Shown: positions 1 through 9,562 of the stretch, one piece after another
Numbering within the stretch: the stretch's first letter is position 1
How the letters are laid out: every line of letters starts with the position of its first letter
Source of the DNA: Pseudomonas multiresinivorans
Lineage (GTDB): Bacteria > Pseudomonadota > Gammaproteobacteria > Pseudomonadales > Pseudomonadaceae
Reading direction: 5' to 3'
DNA length: 64,000 bases
Assembly (NCBI RefSeq): GCF_012971725.1
Contig: NZ_CP048833.1
Span: 3,596,001 to 3,660,000 of the forward strand
Made by a program: the position numbers and the translations under genes
The notes under the pieces: model-generated
The model's database searches: none
Seen by the model: the letters and a program-made list of their open reading frames with translations, nothing else
Told to the model about the DNA's origin: nothing

Positions 1-1
1 C

Positions 2-3000
2 AACAGCGTCACCGAAGCCGACCAGCGCTACACCGCCAACCAGAGCGGCCAATACGAAGACTTCACCCAGGTCGGCACCATCAAGACCTTTGCCGTGAGC
101 AACGGCGCGATCATCACCATGACCGGGCCCAGCGGCTCGCCCCTGGTGCTGGCAGGCGTCAGCGGCAAGGTCGACGGCAACACCCTGGATATCAAGGGTG
201 CCAACAGCCAGGTCACCGTCAACGGTGACATCAGCTACAACTACGGCAGCAATACCAACTCCAACAGCAAGTACGTCTACAACGGAATCGCCGTCACCGG
301 CGGCGGGCGTTTCGTGCTCAACGGCAACCTCACCGCCACTTCGACCAGTTCGGGCTACAACAGCCCGAAAAGCGCGATGTACGTGGACGGTGCAACCTCC
401 AGCGCCGAGCTCAACGGCAACGCCAACCTGACCATCGCCGGCGGCAAGGGCCTGTTCGCCGCCAATGGCGGGACCATCGACATGACCTCGAAAGACGGCA
501 CGCCCTATGTGCTGACGGTCACCAACAAGTCCAGCCAGCGTTCGGTGGAAGCCAACAATGGCGGCACCGTGACCCTCGACCTGGTGGACATGAACGGCAC
601 CGGCTTCAGCAACGGTGTCGGCCTCTATGCCACGGCGAACTCGTCGATCACCTTCATGGGCGGCGACTTCAACCGGGGCAGCAACAGCCGCTACGGCGCC
701 AATGCTCTGTTCGCGCTGAACCACTCCAGCGTTACCGCCACCGGCTATGACGGCGGCCACCTGCGAATCAAGACCGCCGGCACCAACGAGATCGGCGCCT
801 GGGCCACCGGCAACTCGCAGGTCACGATCAACAGCGAGCAACATCAGGACTTCCAGACGGTGATCCACACCACCGGCACCGGGCAATCCCATGGCCTCGC
901 CGCAGGCTCGCTGGGCGGCGGCAGCGCCAGCGCTCCGGCCAACAGCACCGGCCACGCCGGCTCGCAATACGGCAATTCCGAAGTGACGGTATACGGCAAG
1001 GTCGATATCACCACCGAAGGCAAGGACTCCGCTGGCCTGCGGGTGATGGGTGACGGTGCGAAGATCACGCTCACACCGCTGGTGGCCGGCGTGCGCAACA
1101 GCATCACCTCCGCCGCCAGCGCGATCCGCTACTCCTTCGCCAACGGCTACAGCCTCGCCAGCAACGGCGATCGCCTCGAAGGCGGCCAGGTGATCGACCT
1201 GACCGACACCGACATGGCGCACCTCGACGGCGCCACCGGCACCGCCGGGCTGATCGAAGTCGGCGGCCTCGCCGGGCGCACCAGCGACGGGCAGAACAGC
1301 GGCATCATGAACGTCGCCGATGCGGTGAAGGACGCCACCCTGAACCTCGCCAACAGCAGCGCCACCGCCCAGGACGGGCGCAGCCTGGTCAACGTCAACG
1401 CCAGCCAGAACAGCGCCGACGGCGTGTTCGCCAGCAGCTTCACGCTCAACGCCGAGAACAGCGAACTGGTAGGCCGCGCAATGACCGACAGCACCGTTGC
1501 CGGCGATGGCAGCGTCAGCAGCGCCACGCTCAACCTCAAGGGCTCGCGCTGGTTCCTGCTGGACAAGAACAGCAGCGAGGCCAACCACTACGCCACCTCG
1601 AACCTCACGGCGCTGGACCTGCAGGACGACTCGCAGGTCTACCTCAACAGCCGGGAGTCCTGGCAGAACGGCTTTGCCGCCAACCAGCCCGAGCACTACG
1701 GCAGCCTGCAGCTGGGCTCGCTGAGCGGCGCCGGGGCGTTCCACTTCTACACCGACATCGTCAACCAGCTGACCGACAAGCTGACCATCACGGGCACCAA
1801 CGGCAGCACCGGCAGCCATTCGGTCCTGGTGGCCAACGACGGCTCGCAGAGCACCCTGGGTGACGAGCGCATCGAGATCATCGAAACCAACGGCGGCAGC
1901 GGCCAGTTCGGCCTCTACGAAGGCGCGCTGGTGGAGTTGGGCGGCAATACCTATGCCCTGCGCAAGAACGAGGACGATAACTGGGAACTGTATGGCTACA
2001 CCGCGCCGCCGGTTGATCCGGGCCCGACCGACCCGGTCGATCCAATCGACCCGACACCGCCTGGCCCGGTCGACCCCGAAGACCCGACACCGCCCGGCCC
2101 GGTCGAACCGAGTGATCCGGTCGAGCCGGTACCGCCTGCGCCGGGTCCTGGCCCCGGCACATCGACCACCCGCGCCTTCCACGCCCAGGTGCACACCAAC
2201 TACCTGCTGTCCTACCTGGACATGCAGACCCTGCTGCAACGCATGGGTGAGCTGCGCTACACCGAGCGCGACACCGACGGCAACGTCTGGCTGCGCACCA
2301 ACGGCGGCCGCCTGCACTCCTTCGCCGGCAGCAACTTCGACGGCTACCGCCTGAGCTACCAGGGTATCCAACTCGGCGTCGACCGGCGTGTGCCGGTCAG
2401 CAGCGGCGACCTGTTCGTGGGCGCCATGCTTGGCCACACCGAGGCCGACCAGAGCTTCGACGAAGGCAGTGGCGGCGCACGCAACACCCACGTCGGCATC
2501 TACGGCACCTGGCTGCGAGAGAACGGCTTCTACATCGACGCCGTGCTCAAGGCTGCGCACCTGAAGAACAACTTCAGCGTCAACGACACCCAGGGCAACC
2601 GCGTGAAAAGCTCCGGCAGCAGCAACGGCTACTCTGCCTCGGTGGAAGCCGGCAAGCGCTTCACCCTGCACCGCGAGAAGGACAGCCAATGGTTCGTCGA
2701 ACCCCAGGCACAACTGGTCTACACCGACCAGGGTGGTTTCTCCTCGCGGGCCAGCAACGGCCTGAAGATCCACTACGACGACTACGATTCGCTGCTGGCC
2801 CGCGCCGGTGGCATCGTCGGCTATGAGCTGAGCAACGCGAAACACAAGTCCGAGGTGTACCTCAAGGGCGGCTATGTCCGCGAACTGATGGCCGATGACA
2901 TCGGCTATCGGATCAACGGCACGCCCAAGCAGAGTTCGGACTTCAGTGGCGGCTGGCGCGAGGCGGCCGTGGGCGTCTCCACACGCCTTACCGACGGCCA

Positions 3001-3085
3001 CAGCCTGTTCATGGAAGTGGGTTACCGCGACGGCGACAACTTCGACCAGAACCACGCCAACGTCGGCTACCGGTTCGAATACTGA
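2..3085 (+). CDS. Autotransporter (type Va) with C-terminal beta-barrel, 5' partial
   Basis: The reading frame is open from the left edge, so the N-terminus and signal peptide lie outside the window. The visible part is a long passenger rich in Asn, Gly, Ser and Thr with repeated beta-strand-like stretches, as in pertactin-type beta-helices. A Pro/Asp/Glu-rich linker follows (about nt 2004-2160, repeated P-x-D-P / GPVDP / GPVEP units). The last ~300 residues have the amphipathic strand pattern of an autotransporter translocator and end in an aromatic residue (FEY), as the BAM complex requires. The passenger would be exported through the barrel and act at the cell surface as an adhesin or in autoaggregation. 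No protease or esterase motif is visible, so the passenger function is unknown. A rho-independent terminator follows directly. Confidence 0.88.
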   Translation, partial: NSVTEADQRYTANQSGQYEDFTQVGTIKTFAVSNGAIITMTGPSGSPLVLAGVSGKVDGNTLDIKGANSQVTVNGDISYNYGSNTNSNSKYVYNGIAVTGGGRFVLNGNLTATSTSSGYNSPKSAMYVDGATSSAELNGNANLTIAGGKGLFAANGGTIDMTSKDGTPYVLTVTNKSSQRSVEANNGGTVTLDLVDMNGTGFSNGVGLYATANSSITFMGGDFNRGSNSRYGANALFALNHSSVTATGYDGGHLRIKTAGTNEIGAWATGNSQVTINSEQHQDFQTVIHTTGTGQSHGLAAGSLGGGSASAPANSTGHAGSQYGNSEVTVYGKVDITTEGKDSAGLRVMGDGAKITLTPLVAGVRNSITSAASAIRYSFANGYSLASNGDRLEGGQVIDLTDTDMAHLDGATGTAGLIEVGGLAGRTSDGQNSGIMNVADAVKDATLNLANSSATAQDGRSLVNVNASQNSADGVFASSFTLNAENSELVGRAMTDSTVAGDGSVSSATLNLKGSRWFLLDKNSSEANHYATSNLTALDLQDDSQVYLNSRESWQNGFAANQPEHYGSLQLGSLSGAGAFHFYTDIVNQLTDKLTITGTNGSTGSHSVLVANDGSQSTLGDERIEIIETNGGSGQFGLYEGALVELGGNTYALRKNEDDNWELYGYTAPPVDPGPTDPVDPIDPTPPGPVDPEDPTPPGPVEPSDPVEPVPPAPGPGPGTSTTRAFHAQVHTNYLLSYLDMQTLLQRMGELRYTERDTDGNVWLRTNGGRLHSFAGSNFDGYRLSYQGIQLGVDRRVPVSSGDLFVGAMLGHTEADQSFDEGSGGARNTHVGIYGTWLRENGFYIDAVLKAAHLKNNFSVNDTQGNRVKSSGSSNGYSASVEAGKRFTLHREKDSQWFVEPQAQLVYTDQGGFSSRASNGLKIHYDDYDSLLARAGGIVGYELSNAKHKSEVYLKGGYVRELMADDIGYRINGTPKQSSDFSGGWREAAVGVSTRLTDGHSLFMEVGYRDGDNFDQNHANVGYRFEY

Positions 3086-3093
3086 GCCACCCG

Positions 3094-3123
3094 GGGCGGC
3101 TGGTAACGGCCGCCCTGTTCTTT
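3094..3123 (+). terminator. Rho-independent terminator after the autotransporter gene
   Basis: Perfect 7-bp GC stem GGGCGGC / GCCGCCC with an 8-nt loop, followed by TGTTCTTT. It lies 8 nt after the autotransporter stop. Confidence 0.6.
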
Positions 3124-3240
3124 ACAGGCGTACCCCTGCGCACCGTCCGGCACACCACGGATGCCGGCGCGGCGTTTGACCGGTACAATGCGCGATTGCC
3201 CGTTCCGTACCTGATAAGCACGCCTGATAAAGAAGAAACC

Positions 3241-5244
3241 ATGTCCTTGCCCAAACACCATCTGGAACTGCTCAGCCCTGCCCGCGATGTGCATATCGCC
3301 CGCGAGGCCATCCTGCATGGCGCCGACGCCGTCTACATCGGCGGCCCGAGCTTCGGCGCGCGGCACAATGCCTGCAACGAGGTGAGCGATATCGCCCAGC
3401 TGGTGGAGTTCGCCCATCGCTACCACGCGCGGGTGTTCACCACGATCAATACCATCCTCCACGACAACGAGCTGGAGCCGGCGCGCGCGCTGATCCACCA
3501 GCTCTACGACGCCGGTGTCGACGCGCTGATCGTGCAGGACCTGGGCATCATGGAACTGGACATCCCGCCGATCGAGCTGCACGCCAGCACCCAGACCGAC
3601 ATCCGCACCCTGGGCCGGGCGAAGTTCCTCGACCAGGCCGGCTTCTCCCAGCTGGTATTGGCCCGCGAGCTGAACCTGCAGGAAATCCGCGCCATCGCCG
3701 ACGAGACCGACGCGGCCATCGAGTTCTTCATCCACGGCGCGCTCTGCGTGGCCTTCTCCGGCCAGTGCAACATTTCCCACGCCCAGACCGGCCGCAGCGC
3801 CAACCGTGGCGACTGCTCCCAGGCCTGCCGCCTGCCCTACACCCTGAAGGATGACCAGGGCCGCGTGGTGGCCTTCGAGAAGCACCTGCTGTCGATGAAG
3901 GACAACAACCAGAGCGCCAACCTCAGCGCCCTGGTGGACGCCGGCGTGCGCTCCTTCAAGATCGAAGGGCGCTACAAGGACATGGGCTACGTGAAGAACA
4001 TCACTGCCTATTACCGCCAGCGCCTGGACGGCATCCTCGCCGAGCGCCCGGACCTGGCACGCGCCTCCAGCGGCCGCACCGATCACTTCTTCGTGCCGGA
4101 CCCGGACAAGACCTTCCACCGCGGCAGCACCGACTACTTCGTCAGCGACCGCAAGATCGACATCGGCGCCTTCGACTCGCCGACCTTCACCGGCCTGCCG
4201 GTGGGCACCGTGGAAAAGGTCGGCAAGCGCGACCTGCTGGTGGTGACCAAGGACCCGCTGTCCAACGGCGACGGCCTCAACGTGCTGGTCAAGCGCGAAG
4301 TGGTCGGTTTCCGCGCCAACATTGCCGAGCCGAAGGGCGAGTTCGAGGAAGACGGCGAGAAGCGCTACCGCTACCGCGTCGAGCCCAACGAGATGCCGGA
4401 AGGCCTCTACCGCCTGCGCCCGAACCACCCGCTGTCGCGCAACCTCGACCACAACTGGCAGCAGGCGCTGCAGAAGACTTCCGCAGAGCGCCGTGTCGGC
4501 CTGTCGTGGGTCGCCAAGCTGCGTGAAGAGCGCCTGGAGCTGACCGCCACCAGCGAGGAAGGCGTCAGTGCCAGCGTCGCCCTGGACGGCCCCTTCGGCG
4601 TCGCCAACAAGCCGGAACAGGCGCTGGACCAGTTGCACGACCTGCTCGGCCAGCTGGGCACCACCCAGTACCACGCCGACCAGATCGAGCTGGACGCCCC
4701 GCAGGCGTTCTTCATCCCCAATTCCCAGCTCAAGTCGCTGCGCCGCGAGGCCATCGAGGCGCTGACCGAAGCCCGCGTGCAGGCCCACCCACGTGGCGGC
4801 CGCAAGGCCGAGACCAACCCGCCGCCGGTGTACCCGGAAGCGCACCTGTCCTTCCTGTTCAACGTCTACAACGAGAAGGCCCGCGCTTTTTACCACCGCC
4901 ACGGTGTGCAACTGATCGATGCCGCGTACGAAGCCCACGAGGAAACGGGCGAAGTGCCGGTGATGATCACCAAGCACTGCCTGCGCTTCTCCTTCAACCT
5001 GTGCCCGAAACAGGCCAAGGGCGTCACCGGCGTACGCACCAAGGTGCAGCCGATGCAACTGATCCACGGCGATGAAGTGCTGACCCTGAAGTTCGACTGC
5101 AAGCCGTGCGAGATGCACGTGATCGGCAAGATCAAGGGCCATATCCTCGGCCTGCCGCAGCCGGGCAGCGAGGGCGTGAACACCATCGTCGGGCAGATCA
5201 GCCCTGAAGACCTGCTCAAGACCATTCGCAAGCCGGCGCACTGA
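3241..5244 (+). CDS. rlhA: 23S rRNA 5-hydroxycytidine synthase, U32 peptidase-like family
   Basis: 667-residue protein matching E. coli RlhA (formerly YdcP) in length and in long stretches I recognise: the N-terminal LELLSPARD block, GADAVYIGGP, HASTQTDIRT and the C-terminal DUF3656-like part. RlhA is needed for hydroxylation of C2501 in 23S rRNA. Four cysteines at about residues 169, 176, 192 and 196 (in GALCVAFSGQC...GDCSQAC) are the family's Fe-S-type cysteine set. I chose the ATG at 3241 because GAAGAA lies just upstream and the family start MxxxxHxLELLSPARD fits; an in-frame start at 3196 would add 15 unconserved residues. The shorter U32 paralogue TrhP (YegQ) is excluded by length. The gene is single, with a terminator upstream and a REP pair downstream. 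Confidence 0.93.
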   Translation: MSLPKHHLELLSPARDVHIAREAILHGADAVYIGGPSFGARHNACNEVSDIAQLVEFAHRYHARVFTTINTILHDNELEPARALIHQLYDAGVDALIVQDLGIMELDIPPIELHASTQTDIRTLGRAKFLDQAGFSQLVLARELNLQEIRAIADETDAAIEFFIHGALCVAFSGQCNISHAQTGRSANRGDCSQACRLPYTLKDDQGRVVAFEKHLLSMKDNNQSANLSALVDAGVRSFKIEGRYKDMGYVKNITAYYRQRLDGILAERPDLARASSGRTDHFFVPDPDKTFHRGSTDYFVSDRKIDIGAFDSPTFTGLPVGTVEKVGKRDLLVVTKDPLSNGDGLNVLVKREVVGFRANIAEPKGEFEEDGEKRYRYRVEPNEMPEGLYRLRPNHPLSRNLDHNWQQALQKTSAERRVGLSWVAKLREERLELTATSEEGVSASVALDGPFGVANKPEQALDQLHDLLGQLGTTQYHADQIELDAPQAFFIPNSQLKSLRREAIEALTEARVQAHPRGGRKAETNPPPVYPEAHLSFLFNVYNEKARAFYHRHGVQLIDAAYEAHEETGEVPVMITKHCLRFSFNLCPKQAKGVTGVRTKVQPMQLIHGDEVLTLKFDCKPCEMHVIGKIKGHILGLPQPGSEGVNTIVGQISPEDLLKTIRKPAH

Positions 5245-5254
5245 GCCGCTTTTT

Positions 5255-5323
5255 GTAGGAGCGAGCTTGCTCGCGAACCCTGGCCCCGCAGCGGGGTTTG
5301 TTCGCGAGCAAGCTCGCTCCTAC
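5255..5323. repeat. Inverted pair of REP elements (type A)
   Basis: Two 23-nt copies beginning GTAGGAGCGAGCTTGCTCGC (5255-5277 forward, 5301-5323 reverse) in head-to-head arrangement, 11 nt after the rlhA stop. Each copy is itself palindromic (GCGAGC-TT-GCTCGC). This is the common Pseudomonas REP family. The pair can form a long hairpin in the rlhA 3' UTR. Confidence 0.9.
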
Positions 5324-5370
5324 AGTTAACCCCCTGCGCAATTCCCCGATCCCCCGCTATGATCGGGAGC

Positions 5371-5772
5371 ATGCCCACCACTCCCCCACTCCGCCAGCAA
5401 TGCCCACCCGGTGCCTGCGACTGCGACCGGGAACGGCTGCTGGCTGATCCCGGCGCCGACCTGCGCATTCTCCTGCTGACCCGGCATGAAGAGCAGCGCC
5501 TGCTGGAGCGCCTGGAGAACCTCAAGGACCTGGCCGACCTTGAGCGCATGCAGGGCAAGCTCTACGAGCAGCTCGGCATCCGCCTGCACATCGCCCCTGG
5601 CTTCAATGAAGTGCGCACCATGCGCGGCATCGAATTCGGCTTCGACGAGCAGCCCGGCCTCTGCCGCAAGACCCGCCAGGCCATCCCCGCTGCGATTCGC
5701 CGGGGCCTGGAGAAGAACCCGGAAATCGCCTGGCGCCTGCTGGATTCCCACGATCTGCTGGGCGGCTTCTGA
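5371..5772 (+). CDS. Conserved small cytosolic protein of unknown function
   Basis: 133 residues, no signal peptide and no membrane segment. It begins with a Cys-rich motif (QCPPGACDCDRERLL) and is then mostly charged and helical (RHEEQRLLERLENLKDLADLERMQGKLYEQLGI). It ends with a basic section containing a Cys (PGLCRKTRQAIPAAIRRGLEKNPEIAWRLLD). The frame is well preserved between two REP pairs, and the charge pattern looks like a real protein. The start is uncertain: an in-frame ATG at 5359 would add four residues, and neither ATG has a well-spaced Shine-Dalgarno sequence. The CxxxxCxC motif could bind metal, but I cannot assign a function. Confidence 0.7.
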   Translation: MPTTPPLRQQCPPGACDCDRERLLADPGADLRILLLTRHEEQRLLERLENLKDLADLERMQGKLYEQLGIRLHIAPGFNEVRTMRGIEFGFDEQPGLCRKTRQAIPAAIRRGLEKNPEIAWRLLDSHDLLGGF

Positions 5773-5798
5773 CCTGTGCCAACTTTCGGGGTCTTCCT

Positions 5799-5876
5799 GT
5801 AGGAGCGAGCTTGCTCGCGAACGGATTCCCCGGCAGTTCCGCTGCCAAGGCGGTTCGCGAGCAAGCTCGCTCCTAC
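5799..5876. repeat. Inverted pair of REP elements (type A)
   Basis: Forward copy 5799-5821 and reverse copy 5854-5876, same consensus as at 5255, with a 32-nt spacer. The pair lies between two convergent genes (5371 gene and the paiB-like gene), where it could stabilise or terminate both transcripts. Confidence 0.9.
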
Positions 5877-5898
5877 AACCGGCCTGCAATCCTGGTTA

Positions 5899-6525
5899 TC
5901 ACTTCACGTCCGTCGAGCTGACCATGGCCTCGGCCAGCGCGGTGTTTCCGCGCTGGCCGAGCGCTTCAGCCGCCCCCAGCCGATCCCGGTCTTCCTTGTT
6001 CTGGCTGAGCTTGGACTTGCCGACGATCTCGCCGATCTCCACCTCGATGCCGACGATGTTGGCCAGCATGCCGCTGATGAATTCCGGCGTGGAGTCGCTC
6101 ATCTTCCATGGCTTCGCTTCACCGGCCTCGTGGGTGCGGGTCAGGCGGCCGACCACACCGCGCACGAAACGCTCCTCATCCATGACCTTGAGACGGCCGC
6201 GCACATGCACCACCTGATAGTTCCAGGTCGGCACCTGGCGGTGCGCCTCGTGCTTGCTCGGGTACCAGTTGGGCGACACATAGGCGTGCTCGCCACGGAA
6301 GATCACCAGCACTTCCTCGCCATCAGCCTCCTGCCACACCGGGTTGTTGCGGGCGACATGGGCGCGCAGCAGCGGCTGCTCGCCGGACAGTTCCATCTCG
6401 AACGGCAGATGGTTGGCGTCCAGCAGGCCATCGTGGCCCGTGACCAGGATGCCCAGGGGATAGTCGCGGATGAGCCGGTGCAGCTCGTCCGGGCGGGTTT
6501 CCTCGAAATGCGCAGGTACGTACAT
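5899..6525 (-). CDS. PaiB-family FMN-binding protein (putative negative regulator)
   Basis: 208 residues starting MYVPAHFEE, the usual PaiB start. Also visible are HLPF near residue 38, the AHVARNNPVWQ block, AYVSPNWYPSK and the VPTWNYQVVHVRG motif, all hallmarks of the PaiB / split-barrel flavin-binding family. Bacillus PaiB acts with the acetyltransferase PaiA in controlling sporulation and protease genes; in proteobacteria the role is unproven and may be FMN-dependent redox or sensing. I used the ATG at 6525; the open frame continues upstream through residues that do not look conserved. It is divergent from the diguanylate cyclase gene at 6740. Confidence 0.85.
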   Translation of the reverse strand: MYVPAHFEETRPDELHRLIRDYPLGILVTGHDGLLDANHLPFEMELSGEQPLLRAHVARNNPVWQEADGEEVLVIFRGEHAYVSPNWYPSKHEAHRQVPTWNYQVVHVRGRLKVMDEERFVRGVVGRLTRTHEAGEAKPWKMSDSTPEFISGMLANIVGIEVEIGEIVGKSKLSQNKEDRDRLGAAEALGQRGNTALAEAMVSSTDVK

Positions 6526-6739
6526 GCAAGACCTCGACAGCAGGTAACAGCGGACATCATGCCGCCGTATTGGCACCCTATAAAGATCCATTGCGGGCCC
6601 TGGCGACAGAACCAATCCCGGATGACCGAAGATTTGGTACACCCTATGCATCGCCCCGCTGGACGGCAATGGTGCCGCACCCTACTCTAGCCCTTGGCCA
6701 GCATTCGCCCTGGATGGCAGACACAGGCTCCCACTCTCG

Positions 6740-7933
6740 ATGACCGCACCCGAGTTTCCCGCCGCTCCTCCCCGGCAGTCCCAGGGGAGAATTCCGCCGC
6801 GCCTGCAGGATGCCTACAAGGCGTACGTGGTCCAGCATTACCGGCGCTTCCTGCTGGCGATCAACTTCATCGCCATGGCCGCCTACGATTCCTACGTGCT
6901 GGCCGACGCGCTGCTGATCCCGGACATGGCCAAGGAGTCCCTGCTGCTGCGCAGCGGCCTGAGCCTGATCGGCCTGCTCAACATCTTCCTGGTGTTCCGC
7001 TTCAGCCGCAGCGTGCTGGTGATGGACATGCTGATGCCGTTGCACGACATCGTCTCCACCATCGCCTGGTTCGAGCTGCTCAAGCGCAGCGCCTCGCCGG
7101 ACGTGCCCTTCTTCCTCTATGCCTCGGTGGTGTTCATCCTGCTGGGCAACCTGGGCGTGCGCTATTCGTTCAAAGGCATAGCGCTGGTCTCGGCGACCAT
7201 CTCGGCGATCATTCTCTACAACGTCTGGCTGATCCATGACGGCGCGGCCAAGCCGCTGCTGATCTTCACCCTGGTCTACCTGCCCATCGCCCTGTTCAGC
7301 CTGTTCATCAGCTGGACCAACATCAAGGGCGTGCGCCAGGCCTTTCTCGCCGACCTCGAGGGACGCCGCCAGCGCGCGGAACTGGCCTCGCTCAACCTGC
7401 GCCTGCAGGAGCTGGCCACCACCGACGGCCTCACCGGCGTGGGCAACCGCCGGGCCCTGGACCTGCAGCTCAACGAAAGCTGGCACGGCATGCGCGCCCA
7501 CGGCCGGCCCTTCGCCCTGCTGATGGCCGACATCGACTACTTCAAACCGTACAACGACCATTACGGGCACCAGGCCGGCGACCGCTGCCTGTGCCAGGTG
7601 GCCGAGAACCTGGTCGGCACCCTGCGCGGCGGGCAGGCCAACGTCTATCGTTATGGCGGTGAGGAATTCGCCATCCTGCTGGAGGCGACCAACGCCGAAG
7701 ACCTGCGCTGCGTCGCCGAACGACTGCGCGAACAGGTGGCGAGCCTGGGCATCGAACACCTGCACCGGCCCGACAGCCTGCGCCAGCTGACCATCAGCCT
7801 CGGTGCGGCAATGGCCAACGAGGGCGGCCTGCATGAACCGCGCGAGTTGCTCGCCCGCTGCGACCGCCACCTGTACATCGCCAAGCAGAAAGGTCGCAAC
7901 CGTGTGCAACTCAGCGGCATGCCAGGCGTCTGA
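6740..7933 (+). CDS. Membrane diguanylate cyclase (GGDEF)
   Basis: 397 residues. After ~30 cytosolic residues there are several hydrophobic segments (about residues 38-190), compatible with five or six membrane helices. A short helical linker follows (LADLEGRRQRAELASLNLRLQEL) and then a GGDEF domain (about 222-390). The active-site motif is RYGGEEFAILL (near residue 306), a catalytically competent variant. The inhibitory I-site position upstream reads RGGQ instead of RxxD, so product inhibition through that site is probably absent. Predicted role: synthesis of c-di-GMP from GTP in response to a membrane signal. A second cyclase gene follows in the same direction, 105 nt downstream. Confidence 0.92.
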   Translation: MTAPEFPAAPPRQSQGRIPPRLQDAYKAYVVQHYRRFLLAINFIAMAAYDSYVLADALLIPDMAKESLLLRSGLSLIGLLNIFLVFRFSRSVLVMDMLMPLHDIVSTIAWFELLKRSASPDVPFFLYASVVFILLGNLGVRYSFKGIALVSATISAIILYNVWLIHDGAAKPLLIFTLVYLPIALFSLFISWTNIKGVRQAFLADLEGRRQRAELASLNLRLQELATTDGLTGVGNRRALDLQLNESWHGMRAHGRPFALLMADIDYFKPYNDHYGHQAGDRCLCQVAENLVGTLRGGQANVYRYGGEEFAILLEATNAEDLRCVAERLREQVASLGIEHLHRPDSLRQLTISLGAAMANEGGLHEPRELLARCDRHLYIAKQKGRNRVQLSGMPGV

Positions 7934-8038
7934 CCACCATAGCCAACCCGGCACGTGCTGCCGGCGTCTCCCTGGACTCGCCGGGCGATGCCCGCCCTGC
8001 GTGACGACCGCCACAGGGAACGCCCCAACGAGGCCAGT

Positions 8039-9562
8039 GTGAAACGCGACATCCGCCTTGCCATCCTCCTGCTGTCGATCATCAGCCTGACCGTCGCCAT
8101 CGCCACGGTCTGGGAGCTGTGGTCGGCCCGCGAGCGCACGCTGGCGGAAACCACCACACACAATCTCAACCTCACCCAGGCGCTGGATACCTACGTCGAA
8201 GGCATAGTCACGCAGAGCTCCATGCTGCTGCTCGGTATCGCCGAACGCCTGGAGCACGAAGGCCTCGCCGCTGCGCAGCTGCAACGCCTCAATGAGCTGG
8301 TGCAACGGCAGCAGCACCTGCTCGTGCAGCTCAACGGCGTCGGCATCTACGACGCCCAGGGCAACTGGCTGATGACCTCTACCGGCCCCTTCCCGCCCGG
8401 CTCCAACAGCGCCGACCGCGCATACTTCATCCACCATCGCGACAACCCTTCGCTGGAGGCCTATATCGACGGGCCGATCCACAGTCGCTCCACCGGCGTC
8501 TGGGTGATCACCGTCAGCCGCCGCTACAACGACGCCCAGGGCAACTTTGCCGGGGTGATAGTGGCGGCGCTCGGCGTGCAGGATTTCCTGCGCCTGTTCG
8601 GCAAGATCGATATCGGCAAGACCGGCGCCATCGGCGTTGCCACCAGCAGCGGCCAGGTGCTGGTGCGCTACCCCTTCCGCGAGAGCGACATGGGCCGCGT
8701 GCTCTCGCGCTCGCCGATCTTCACCCAGTACCTGGAGAACGCCACGGTCGGCAGCGCGACCTTCGCCTCCTCGCTGGACGGCATCGAGCGTATCTACGCC
8801 TTCCGCAAGAACGAGCGCTACCCGCTGGTGACCTCGGTCGCCCTGGGCAAGGACGAAGCCCTCGCCGCCTGGCGTGCCGACGCCTTGCGCACGGTCGCCA
8901 TCGCCTTCGGCCTGCTGATGGTCATCGTGGTGATCGGCAGCCTGCTGATCCTCGCCATCCAGCGCCGCATCGGCACCGAACGCCTGCTGCGCGACGCCCG
9001 CGAGGACCTGATCAAGGCCAACCGCCAACTGGAAGTCCTCGCCTCCCGCGACCCCCTCACCGGCCTGGAGAACCGCCGCAGCTTCGACGACCACCTGATC
9101 GCCGAGCTGCGCCGCGCGCACCGCGAGCGCACGCCGCTGGGGCTGCTGCTGATCGACGTCGACCACTTCAAGCGCTTCAACGACACCTACGGTCACCCGG
9201 CTGGCGACGACTGCCTGCGTCGCATCGGCCGCGTCCTCGCCGACAGCGTGCGCCGCCCCGGCGACCTCGCTGCACGCTACGGCGGCGAGGAGCTGGCGGT
9301 GATCCTGCCCAATACGGCAGCGGACGGTGCCCTTGCCGTCGCCGAACAGTTCATGAAGCGCCTGCAGCAGGCCAATCTCACCCACGCAGGCAGTCCGCTG
9401 GGCCGCATCACCGCGAGCATCGGCATTGCCACGTTGCCCGGCGGCAGCGACAACTCCGCCGCCACGCTCATCGAGGCCGCCGACCGCGCGCTGTACCGCG
9501 CCAAGGCGGCCGGCCGCAATCGCCTGGAAAATGCCCCCACGCTGCCGGGAACCGCACCGTGA
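8039..9562 (+). CDS. Membrane diguanylate cyclase with periplasmic Cache-type sensor
   Basis: About 507 residues: TM helix near the start (LAILLLSIISLTVAIATVW), a ~270-residue periplasmic region with Cache features (ADRAYFIHHRDNP, GPIHSRSTGVWVITVSRR), a second TM (about 285-310) and a GGDEF domain. The active site is GGEEL (near residue 415) with an intact RPGD I-site just upstream, so feedback inhibition by c-di-GMP is expected, unlike the preceding cyclase. I chose the GTG at 8039 because GAGG lies five bases upstream and the TM follows immediately; an ATG at 7988 is an alternative. Its stop overlaps the start of the sirtuin gene (GTGA). Confidence 0.9.
   Translation: MKRDIRLAILLLSIISLTVAIATVWELWSARERTLAETTTHNLNLTQALDTYVEGIVTQSSMLLLGIAERLEHEGLAAAQLQRLNELVQRQQHLLVQLNGVGIYDAQGNWLMTSTGPFPPGSNSADRAYFIHHRDNPSLEAYIDGPIHSRSTGVWVITVSRRYNDAQGNFAGVIVAALGVQDFLRLFGKIDIGKTGAIGVATSSGQVLVRYPFRESDMGRVLSRSPIFTQYLENATVGSATFASSLDGIERIYAFRKNERYPLVTSVALGKDEALAAWRADALRTVAIAFGLLMVIVVIGSLLILAIQRRIGTERLLRDAREDLIKANRQLEVLASRDPLTGLENRRSFDDHLIAELRRAHRERTPLGLLLIDVDHFKRFNDTYGHPAGDDCLRRIGRVLADSVRRPGDLAARYGGEELAVILPNTAADGALAVAEQFMKRLQQANLTHAGSPLGRITASIGIATLPGGSDNSAATLIEAADRALYRAKAAGRNRLENAPTLPGTAP

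Noticed and set aside
3067..5241. 724-codon open frame antisense to rlhA
   Set aside because: Shadow frame of a GC-rich gene; low-complexity Val/Ala/Leu/Gln/His composition and no family motif.
6644..9385. 913-codon open frame antisense to the two diguanylate cyclases
   Set aside because: Same shadow effect; both sense genes have complete domains and the antisense product is His/Gln/Ala-rich without motifs.
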